The notes under the pieces: model-generated | What the model was told of the DNA's origin: nothing | The model's input: the letters and a program-made list of their open reading frames with translations, nothing else | Database searches by the model: none | Source of the DNA: Acidobacteriota bacterium | GTDB lineage: Bacteria > Acidobacteriota > Vicinamibacteria > Vicinamibacterales > UBA2999 | NCBI GenBank assembly: GCA_947465645.1 | Contig: CANIBQ010000075.1 | Span: 1 to 23,804, forward strand | DNA length: 23,804 bases | Reading direction: 5' to 3' | Made by a program: the position numbers and the translations under genes | Shown: positions 16,478-23,024 of the stretch, piece after piece | Layout: every line of letters starts with the position of its first letter | Numbering within the stretch: position 1 is the first letter of the stretch

Positions 16478-17265
16478 TGCGCACGACCATTGCCGCTCTC
16501 CTCGCGGGCATCGCCTTGGTCGCGATGCCGCACGCCCAGACCACGCTTCGGATCATCCGCTTCGTGCCCAATGGGCCGCCGGGCGTGGCGTGGGAAGGTC
16601 GTGGGAGTTCCAAGACCCACTACTACTACCGGTCGGCGCAGAACAAGAACACCGCCGCTGGCATCTGGACATCTCCAGACTTCAGTGGCCAGATGCACCG
16701 CGTGACGTCCACGGAGTTCATCTACCTGCTGCAGGGCTCGATCACGCTGCTGGACAAGAGCGGCCGAGAGGAAGTCTTCAGGGCCGGCGACGCGCTGGTG
16801 ATCCCGCGCGGGACCGAGTTCCAGTGGAAGAAGTCCGAGGACGTGAAAGAGTACTGGGCCATCTTCGAGCGCGAGGACGTTCCCGGAACGCTGCCGCCGA
16901 CCACCGGCACACCGATGTTTTTCCGTATGAGTTCCAACGGCCCCGCTGGGAACGGACTCACGGGAACGGGCCGCACCAAGGAGCACGAATACTACTCAGG
17001 GGCCGATGGGTCCTCGATTGGCGTGTGGGAAACGGCGCCGCACACGTCCGCGGGATTCCACAAGACCGCCTATACGGAGATCATGGTCTTCCTCAAGGGC
17101 AACGTCACACTCACCACGCCAGACGGTCGGGAGGAACGATTCAAGGCCGGCGACGTGGCGCTGGTGCCGAAGGGCATCGAGTACAAGTGGAGCAGCGACA
17201 CCGTCCGGAAGTACTGGGTCATCTTCGACAAAGACCAGGCGAAGGGATCGAGCGCGGCTCGGTGA
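16474..17265 (+). CDS. Secreted double-cupin protein (Cupin_3/EutQ-like)
   Basis: This 263-residue protein has a signal peptide (about 1-22, ending near AQ) and two cupin domains, about 67-131 (TEFIYLLQGSITLL, FRAGDALVIPRGTEFQW) and 185-252 (TEIMVFLKGNVTLTTPDG, FKAGDVALVPKGIEYKW). The two halves are clearly related, so the gene arose by internal duplication. Each keeps a histidine (H75, H196) and a glutamate (E81, E202) suitable for metal binding. ATG 16474 overlaps the TGA of the dehydrogenase as ATGA and has no Shine-Dalgarno, so it is probably translated by coupling. The constant partnership implies a periplasmic role with the quinoprotein, such as binding or converting its sugar-like substrate or product; that is inference. 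A second ATG at 16477 would make little difference. Confidence 0.88.
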   Translation: MMRTTIAALLAGIALVAMPHAQTTLRIIRFVPNGPPGVAWEGRGSSKTHYYYRSAQNKNTAAGIWTSPDFSGQMHRVTSTEFIYLLQGSITLLDKSGREEVFRAGDALVIPRGTEFQWKKSEDVKEYWAIFEREDVPGTLPPTTGTPMFFRMSSNGPAGNGLTGTGRTKEHEYYSGADGSSIGVWETAPHTSAGFHKTAYTEIMVFLKGNVTLTTPDGREERFKAGDVALVPKGIEYKWSSDTVRKYWVIFDKDQAKGSSAAR

Positions 17266-17640
17266 GGCACCGATACGTCTCCACTCCGTCGCGCGTGGAA
17301 CGGAGACCGGGAGTGCTCAGGGCTGACGCAGCCTCCCGGATGAGCCAGTTGCGGAAATCGTCCAGTGCGGCGAGCCCGCTGAGCGACGGCCCGGCGTGCG
17401 TAAGGACAGGACGCCCGGCTGCGTTGCACAGGAGGGAGAGAACGACTCGTTGCACTGTCCCTGATTTGTACCTGATCTCCTCAGGTTTCTAGAGGATCTG
17501 GCGGCTTCTGGCGGTTCCGATCCGGCCTGAACCCTTGAGGATTGCGGGTTCGTCGGGAACGAATCCCACCCTCTCCGCCAAACACAAGTCTCGGATCCAC
17601 CGTTCCGTCGGCCGAACGCCCCTCACCTCGCGATGGTCTT
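17266..17640. other. 375-bp gap between convergent genes
   Basis: The space between the cupin stop and the hydrolase stop holds no supported gene. Small frames that cross it have no family features and are read-throughs of neighbouring shadow frames. The only structured element seen is the short hairpin at 17470-17490. Confidence 0.5.
17470..17490 (+). terminator. Weak hairpin with short T-rich tail
   Basis: ACCTGA and TCAGGT pair around a TCTCC loop and are followed by TTTCT. The stem is only six pairs with three G-C pairs, so it is a weak candidate for the transcript ending at the cupin gene, about 200 bases downstream of its stop. Confidence 0.25.
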
Positions 17641-19521
17641 CTAAGGCCGAGGGGTGCCGACTACCGGCACTTCGACCCGCGACGGGTAGCGCGCCGAGCG
17701 ATACACGCGGTGCGTCGCCTTCACGAAGTCGCGCTCGTCCGCGTCGAAGATGCTCTTCGTGAAGGTCTGCGGGTTGCGGTCGATAATCGGGAACCACGTG
17801 CTCTGCACCTGCACCATCACCCGGTGGCCGGCCTTGAAGGTGTAGTTCTGCGTGTGCAGGCTGAAGGTGTAGGGCTGCACGGTGTTGGCCGGAATCGGCG
17901 TGGGCGTCTCGAAGCCTTTGCGGTAGCGTCCCCGGAACACCTCGTTCGACACCATGAGCTGGTAGCCCGCGAGGTTCCAGTTCTCGGGATGGTGCTCGGG
18001 ATACACGTCGATGAGCTTCACGACCCAGTCGGCGTCGGTGCCGGTCGTGGACGCGAAGAGCTTGGCCACCACCTCGCCGGCAATCGTCAGGTCTTCCTGC
18101 AGAGGCGGTGACTCCCAACTGAGCACGTCGGCGCGATCGTCCACGAAGCGCTGGTCTTCGACCAGCCACGTGGACCACTTCGACCCGCCGGCGAAGTAGG
18201 TGGGCTGAATGGGCCGTTGCCGATACGGCACCGGATGCGCGGGATCCGACACGAACGTGTCGGATCCCAGGGCGCCGGCGGCGGGCGGCGTGCCGATGGC
18301 CAGCAGTTCGTTCGCGCCGAAGTAGAGGCCGACCGTCTTCGTCTCTTTCGCCGGCGGCCATTGGCTCCACTGGCGCCACTGGTTCGTGCCCGCTTCGAAC
18401 GTGAGCGCCTCGGGGAAGTTGCGCGTGCCCTTGTCCTTCAGGAAGTAGGCGAAGAACGGCGCCTGCACCTGGTCGCGAAAATACGCGGCGGTGTCGCTGC
18501 CGAAGCCGATCGGACCGAGCGCCGCGCCGTTGCCCGTCCAGCCACCGTGGTTCCACGGACCTACCACGAGGTAGTTCTGGTTCGCGGTGTCGTACTTCTC
18601 GAGCGCCTCGTAGATCGTGATCGGGCCGTAGAAGTCTTCCTGATCCCACCACCCGGCCACGCTCAGCGTGGGCACCTGCACCGAACGGAAGTGCGGCACC
18701 ATCGTCTGCCGCTTCCAGAAGTCGTCGTAGTCGGGATGGCGCACGTAGTCGTTCCAGGTGGGAATCGTCTCGCGCAGGTACTTGCGGTTCACCGCGCTGA
18801 GCGGTCCGAGCGACAGGTACCAGTCGAAGGTGTCGTAGCGGTCGAACTCGAAGTTCTTCACGTCCTTGCCCGATTCCATCATCGTGGCGTACTCGAAGGC
18901 GTAGCTCAGGCGAAACGCGCCGTTGTGATGGAAGTCGTCGCCGAGCCACATGTCGGCGGGCGAGGCCTGCGGCGAAATCGCCTTCAGCGCCGGATGCGGT
19001 TCGATGGCGCCCATGATCGTGGTCCAGCCGTCGTAGCTCACGCCCAGCATGCCCACGCGGCCGTTGTGCGACGGCACGTGCGTCAGCAGCCACTCGATGG
19101 TGTCGTAGGTATCGGTGCCTTCGTCGAGACTCTTCGTGTCTCCGGGCGCGCGCGCCGGGCGCTGCATCACGAACTCGCCTTCCGATTTGAACTTGCCGCG
19201 GATGTCCTGGAACACGAAGATGTAGCCCTCATCCGCCAGCGCCTTGTAATAGCGCGTGAACGAGCCGGCCGCGCCGTCGATGCCGTAGGGCGTGCGCCGA
19301 AACACGATCGGCAGCGGCCCGGTCTGGTTCCTGGGCGTGAAGATCTTGGTGAAGAGCTTCACCCCGTCGCGCGCGGGAATCATCTCGTCGCGAATGGTGA
19401 AGGCGGCGGCGGGGTCTGGCGGGGGTGCGGTCTGCCGGGCGTCGAGCGCCACGGCCGCGGCGACGGCTGCCGCACACAAGCTCACGAGCACCAGCCGCAG
19501 GACGCTTCGAGGAGTCGCCAT
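17641..19521 (-). CDS. Secreted CocE/NonD-family alpha/beta hydrolase
   Basis: This 626-residue protein has a signal peptide (about 1-30, ending ALDARQ) and an X-Pro dipeptidyl-peptidase/cocaine-esterase-type catalytic domain. The triad is visible: S162 in LGVSYDGW, D293 in GWWDQEDF and H325 in GPWNHGGW. The oxyanion region FRRTPYG and the QDIRGKFKSEGEF segment are typical. The C-terminal third (about 400-626) is the jelly-roll domain of the family (FKAGHRVMVQVQSTWFP, NPQTF). It should hydrolyse esters or N-terminal dipeptides in the periplasm; homologues also include glutaryl-acylases. ATG 19521 was chosen because the longer GTG frame to 19581 runs through the divergent promoter and adds no signal-like sequence. 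A TATACT six bases upstream suggests a leaderless message. The gene is intact. Confidence 0.92.
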   Translation of the reverse strand: MATPRSVLRLVLVSLCAAAVAAAVALDARQTAPPPDPAAAFTIRDEMIPARDGVKLFTKIFTPRNQTGPLPIVFRRTPYGIDGAAGSFTRYYKALADEGYIFVFQDIRGKFKSEGEFVMQRPARAPGDTKSLDEGTDTYDTIEWLLTHVPSHNGRVGMLGVSYDGWTTIMGAIEPHPALKAISPQASPADMWLGDDFHHNGAFRLSYAFEYATMMESGKDVKNFEFDRYDTFDWYLSLGPLSAVNRKYLRETIPTWNDYVRHPDYDDFWKRQTMVPHFRSVQVPTLSVAGWWDQEDFYGPITIYEALEKYDTANQNYLVVGPWNHGGWTGNGAALGPIGFGSDTAAYFRDQVQAPFFAYFLKDKGTRNFPEALTFEAGTNQWRQWSQWPPAKETKTVGLYFGANELLAIGTPPAAGALGSDTFVSDPAHPVPYRQRPIQPTYFAGGSKWSTWLVEDQRFVDDRADVLSWESPPLQEDLTIAGEVVAKLFASTTGTDADWVVKLIDVYPEHHPENWNLAGYQLMVSNEVFRGRYRKGFETPTPIPANTVQPYTFSLHTQNYTFKAGHRVMVQVQSTWFPIIDRNPQTFTKSIFDADERDFVKATHRVYRSARYPSRVEVPVVGTPRP

Positions 19522-19527
19522 GGCGGG

Positions 19528-19533
19528 AGTATA
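19528..19533 (-). promoter_or_regulatory. Possible -10 box of the hydrolase gene
   Basis: TATACT on the minus strand ends six bases before the ATG at 19521, placing the transcription start at or next to the start codon. No Shine-Dalgarno precedes the ATG, consistent with a leaderless mRNA. No good -35 box is visible. Confidence 0.3.
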
Positions 19534-19567
19534 TGGCCTTCCACTGGGCGGCATGCCGCAGGAGTCG

Positions 19568-19586
19568 ATATGTGACCACATATACT
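19568..19586 (+). promoter_or_regulatory. Operator palindrome overlapping the -10 box of the toxin-antitoxin operon
   Basis: ATATGTG and CACATAT form a perfect dyad around AC at 19568-19583. The TATACT at 19581-19586 is a good -10 box for the genes starting at 19616, and it overlaps the right arm. This is the classical layout for autorepression by a VapBC or Phd/YefM complex. The site also lies 47 bases upstream of the divergent hydrolase start. Confidence 0.6.
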
Positions 19587-19615
19587 AGAATGTGGACGCG
19601 AAGGAGTTCCGCACG

Positions 19616-19891
19616 ATGAAAGAGCGCAGCATCGGCATTCGAGAGTTGAAATCGAAACTCAGTGAGTGCGTGCGCGAAGTGAAGCGGGGCGGCACCGTCG
19701 TCGTGACCGAGCACGGCCGGCGGGTGGCGAGGCTCGTGCCCGAAAGCGAGTCGCTCGAGGAGCGGCTCGCGATGCTCACGACGGCAGGCACCGTACTCTG
19801 GAGCGGTCGTCGACTGGGCCGCGCGGCGGCCGGGGTGCGGCCGCGAGGGAAGCAGACGGTGGCGGATCTCGTCGTGGAGAATCGCGGGTGA
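19616..19891 (+). CDS. Phd/YefM-type antitoxin of a VapBC module
   Basis: This 91-residue protein starts with the N-terminal fold of Phd/YefM antitoxins (IGIRELKSKLSECVREV, then GGTVVVTEHGRRVARLVP), which binds operator DNA. The variable C-terminal half (about 45-91) should wrap and neutralise the toxin. ATG 19616 is preceded by AAGGAG at 19601-19606 with nine bases of spacing, so it is preferred over the GTG at 19592. Its TGA overlaps the toxin's GTG, a normal coupled arrangement. The palindrome upstream is its likely operator. Function as an antitoxin is well supported by context; activity is untested. Confidence 0.85.
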   Translation: MKERSIGIRELKSKLSECVREVKRGGTVVVTEHGRRVARLVPESESLEERLAMLTTAGTVLWSGRRLGRAAAGVRPRGKQTVADLVVENRG

Positions 19892-20328
19892 TCGTCTATG
19901 CCGATGCGAGCGCACTCGTGAAGCGGTATGTCACGGAGGCGGGTTCGGCGGAGGTGATCGCGCTCACGACCGGTGCGGAGGGTGTGGCGACGGCGCTCGT
20001 CACGCGCGCTGAAGTGGCAGCGGCATTTGCGCGCGCCGTGCGGGTCGGCCTGCTCGACGACGTCGGCGGCCGCCGGGCGCAGCGTCGATTTTCGCGCGAG
20101 TGGCCCGACCTCATGCGGGTGCCCGTCACCGAGACACTGGTCGCGCGGGCCGAGGCATTGACGTGGACGCATGGACTGCGTGGCTACGACGCCGTTCAGT
20201 TGGCGTCGGCGATGACGTGGCAGGATGCCCTGGGGCAAGAGATCGTGCTGGCGACATTCGATCGCCAGTTGTGGGACAGCGCGCGAGATGCCGGATTGCG
20301 TGCCTGGCCCGACCAGTTGCCCCGCTGA
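19888..20328 (+). CDS. vapC: PIN-domain ribonuclease toxin (VapC-type)
   Basis: This 146-residue protein is a single PIN domain. The metal-binding acidic residues are all present: D6 (VYADASALVKRY), E42 (TRAEVAAAF), D101 (GYDAVQLASA) and D125 (ATFDRQLWD). VapC toxins cleave RNA, often tRNA or rRNA, in a magnesium-dependent way when the antitoxin is lost. The start is GTG at 19888, overlapping the antitoxin stop in the frame that preserves D6. The next gene begins 27 bases downstream but belongs to a different functional class. The domain is full length and appears intact. Confidence 0.9.
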   Translation: MIVYADASALVKRYVTEAGSAEVIALTTGAEGVATALVTRAEVAAAFARAVRVGLLDDVGGRRAQRRFSREWPDLMRVPVTETLVARAEALTWTHGLRGYDAVQLASAMTWQDALGQEIVLATFDRQLWDSARDAGLRAWPDQLPR

Positions 20329-20339
20329 ACGAGCGGCGA

Positions 20340-20345
20340 CATAAT
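20340..20345 (+). promoter_or_regulatory. Possible -10 box of the kinase gene
   Basis: CATAAT lies ten bases before the TTG start of the kinase, which would give a leader of only a few bases. There is no Shine-Dalgarno in the 27-base gap after the toxin gene. This suggests the kinase has its own promoter and a near-leaderless message rather than being part of the toxin-antitoxin operon. Confidence 0.3.
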
Positions 20346-20355
20346 CACCGCACCC

Positions 20356-23022
20356 TTGGCCCTGACCCCCGGCACCCGTCTCGGTGTTTACCAGATCACG
20401 GCGCCCCTTGGCGAAGGCGGGATGGGTCAGGTATGGCGGGCGACCGACACGACGCTCGGCCGTCAGGTGGCGATCAAGATCCTGCCGGACGCGTTTGCCG
20501 CCGACCCCGAGCGCCTGGCGCGCTTCGAGCGTGAAGCCAAGACGCTCGCGGCGCTGAACCATCCCCACATCGCCGCGATCTATGCCGTCGAGAAGTCCAG
20601 CGGCACTCTGGCGCTCGTGATGGAACTCGTCGAGGGCGACGACCTGTCGCAGCGCATCGCCCGCGGCGCGATTCCGCTCGACGACGCGCTGCCGATTGCG
20701 AAGCAGATCGCCGAGGCGCTCGAAGCCGCGCACGAGCAGGGGATCATCCACCGCGATCTGAAACCCGCCAACATCAAGGTGCGCGCGGATGGCACGGTAA
20801 AGGTGCTCGACTTCGGCCTCGCCAAGGCGCTCGATCCTGCCGCTGCGTCGAGCCCCGAGGCGATGCACTCGCCCACCATTACCTCGCCCGCGATGACGCA
20901 GGCCGGGAAGATTCTCGGCACCGCCGCGTATATGGCGCCGGAGCAAGCGCGCGGGACCGCCGTGGACAAGCGCGCGGACGTGTGGGCCTTCGGCGTGGTG
21001 CTCTACGAGATGCTGACAGGCAAGCGTCTGTTTACGGGCGCAACCGTGTCGGACACGATCGCAGCCGTGCTGAAGGTAGAGCCGGACTGGAACACGCTCC
21101 CCACCGACACGCCCACGGCGATTCGACGCCTGTTGCGGCGCTGCCTGGAGAAAGACCGCAAGCGACGGCTCACGGATGCTGGGGCCGCGCGGCTGGAGAT
21201 CGACGACGCGCTGACGCCGCAATCCGCCGTGGATGGTGCCGTCGCGTCTGGCACGTCTGCCAACGCTCCGCGCGGACGGCTGGCCTGGATGACCGGGCTC
21301 GCGGCGGCGGCAGTGTTCGGGATGGCCGCGATGGCGTTGCCTACGCTGCGCTATCTGCGCGAAACGCCGACGCCTGCGCCGCCCGAAACGCGGCTCGAGA
21401 TTGCGACGCCGGCCACGTCGGATGTGGTGTCGTTCGCCGTGTCTCCCGACGGGCGGCAGATCGTGTTCATGGCGTCGGGCGACGGCGCGTCCCGCCTGTG
21501 GATGCGGCCCCTGGACACGACCGCGGCGCAGCCACTGGCCGGCACCGACGGGGCGAGTTATCCGTTCTGGTCGCCCGACAGCCGGTCGATTGGCTTCTTT
21601 GCCGACGGCCAGTTGAAGCGGCTCGATCTGTCGGGGGGCGCCCCGCAGACGCTGGCGCCGGCCCTCGTGGGTCGCGGCGGGGCGTGGAGTGCCGACGGCG
21701 TCATCCTCTTCGCACCCAGCAACGTAGGGCCCCTCTCGCGTGTGCCCGCCGGGGGCGGCGACGTCGTCCCCGTGACGACGCTCGGCGCCGGTCAGAACAG
21801 CCACCGGTTTCCGCAGTTCTTGCCGGGCGGCCGGCAGTTCCTGTACTACGTCCAGGGGGCGGCGGAGAACGCCGGCATCTATCTCGGCGCGCTCGACGCC
21901 ACCGCCGTCACCCGCGTGACCGCGGCTGACACCGCCGGAGCCTACGCGCCACCGGGCTGGCTGCTGTTTGGGCAACAGGGGACCCTGGTCGCCCGGCGCT
22001 TCGATGCCGCGCGCGGCGCCCTGAGCGGCGATCCCGTGACCGTGGCCGACGCGCTGGCCATCGACGCCGCCTCGAACGTGGGCGCGTTGTCGGTCTCGGC
22101 GACCGGCCTGGTGACTTACCGGGCGGGTGGCGTCGCTCGGCGGCAATTGACGTGGTTCGGTCGGGCGGGCCAGGCGCTCGGAACGCTGGGGGCCCCCGAC
22201 GCCACGCAGATCGATCCCGCCCTGTCGCCCGATGGCCGCCAGGTCGCGGTGTCTCGTAATGCGCAGGGCAACCGCGACCTCTGGCTGGTCGATGCGGCGC
22301 GGACCACGCGCTTCACCTTTGATCCGGCCCCAGACCTGTCCCCGGTCTGGTCGCCCGACGGCCGTCGGCTCGTGTTCAGCCGGGCCCGTGCGAACATCTA
22401 CGATCTCTACCAGAAGCCCGCGAACGGGGGCGGCGCCGAGGCGCTCCTGCTGGCCTCGCCGGAGTCGAAAACGGCGTCGAGCTGGTCGCCGGACGGCCGG
22501 TCGCTGCTGTATACGAACAGCCCTCCCACGACGTCCCGCGACGTGTGGGTGCTGCCGATGGCCGGCGATCCCAAGCCGTTTCCCTTTCTGAATTCCACCT
22601 TCAATGAAAGGTCGAGCGTGTTCTCGCCCGACGGACACTGGGTCGCATACGCGTCTGACGAATCGGGGCGCTTCGAGATCTACGTGCGGCCGTTTCCGGG
22701 CCCCGGCGGACAGTGGCAGGTTTCGACGGCGGGCGGGCAAGACCCGCGGTGGCGGCCCGACGGTCAGGAGCTGTATTACATCGCCCCCGACAGCCGCCTG
22801 ATGGCCGCGCCCATCGCGTCCGCGGGGACGGTGCTCCAGCCGGGCCTGCCCACGGCCCTCTTCCAACCGCGGATCGCGTTGGGCGGCACGGCGGTGCTTG
22901 GGACCCGGCAGCAATACGACGTCGCGCCGGACGGCCGCTTCCTGATCAACGTCAGCGTGGACGAGGGCACCGCCGCGCCGATCACGGTGATCACGAACTG
23001 GCAGCCTGAGGGGAAGAAGTAA
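20356..23022 (+). CDS. Ser/Thr protein kinase with WD40/PD40 propeller sensor
   Basis: This 888-residue protein has a Hanks-type kinase domain (about 10-285): P-loop GEGGMGQV (19-26), K41 in VAIK, catalytic D134 in HRDLKPAN, D152 in DFG and the MAPEQARG activation-segment end. A single transmembrane helix follows at about 309-330. The outer part (about 345-888) is a beta-propeller of PD40/TolB-like blades, each with an SPDGR-type signature (repeated at least five times). The layout predicts a periplasmic sensor controlling a cytoplasmic kinase; such fusions are abundant in Acidobacteriota. The start is TTG at 20356, supported by the identical N-terminus of the paralogue starting at GTG 23025 (ALTPG). 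The two genes are two bases apart. The ligand and the phosphorylated targets are unknown. Confidence 0.92.
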   Translation: MALTPGTRLGVYQITAPLGEGGMGQVWRATDTTLGRQVAIKILPDAFAADPERLARFEREAKTLAALNHPHIAAIYAVEKSSGTLALVMELVEGDDLSQRIARGAIPLDDALPIAKQIAEALEAAHEQGIIHRDLKPANIKVRADGTVKVLDFGLAKALDPAAASSPEAMHSPTITSPAMTQAGKILGTAAYMAPEQARGTAVDKRADVWAFGVVLYEMLTGKRLFTGATVSDTIAAVLKVEPDWNTLPTDTPTAIRRLLRRCLEKDRKRRLTDAGAARLEIDDALTPQSAVDGAVASGTSANAPRGRLAWMTGLAAAAVFGMAAMALPTLRYLRETPTPAPPETRLEIATPATSDVVSFAVSPDGRQIVFMASGDGASRLWMRPLDTTAAQPLAGTDGASYPFWSPDSRSIGFFADGQLKRLDLSGGAPQTLAPALVGRGGAWSADGVILFAPSNVGPLSRVPAGGGDVVPVTTLGAGQNSHRFPQFLPGGRQFLYYVQGAAENAGIYLGALDATAVTRVTAADTAGAYAPPGWLLFGQQGTLVARRFDAARGALSGDPVTVADALAIDAASNVGALSVSATGLVTYRAGGVARRQLTWFGRAGQALGTLGAPDATQIDPALSPDGRQVAVSRNAQGNRDLWLVDAARTTRFTFDPAPDLSPVWSPDGRRLVFSRARANIYDLYQKPANGGGAEALLLASPESKTASSWSPDGRSLLYTNSPPTTSRDVWVLPMAGDPKPFPFLNSTFNERSSVFSPDGHWVAYASDESGRFEIYVRPFPGPGGQWQVSTAGGQDPRWRPDGQELYYIAPDSRLMAAPIASAGTVLQPGLPTALFQPRIALGGTAVLGTRQQYDVAPDGRFLINVSVDEGTAAPITVITNWQPEGKK

Positions 23023-23024
23023 GC

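Noticed and set aside
17501..17532. GGATC...GATCC inverted repeat as a terminator between convergent genes
   Set aside because: Only five paired bases with a loop of about 20 and no T-run.
17489..19093. 534-residue minus-strand frame overlapping the hydrolase
   Set aside because: It is an alternative frame of the hydrolase with Arg-rich sequence and no domain features.
18217..19575. 452-residue open frame on the plus strand opposite the CocE/NonD hydrolase
   Set aside because: The hydrolase has a full catalytic triad and signal peptide; the plus frame has none and crosses the promoter region.
19585..22914. 1109-residue open frame on the minus strand opposite the kinase and toxin-antitoxin genes
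   Set aside because: Low-complexity Arg/Gly/His-rich translation with no domains; it lies antisense to well-supported genes and is a GC-driven shadow frame.
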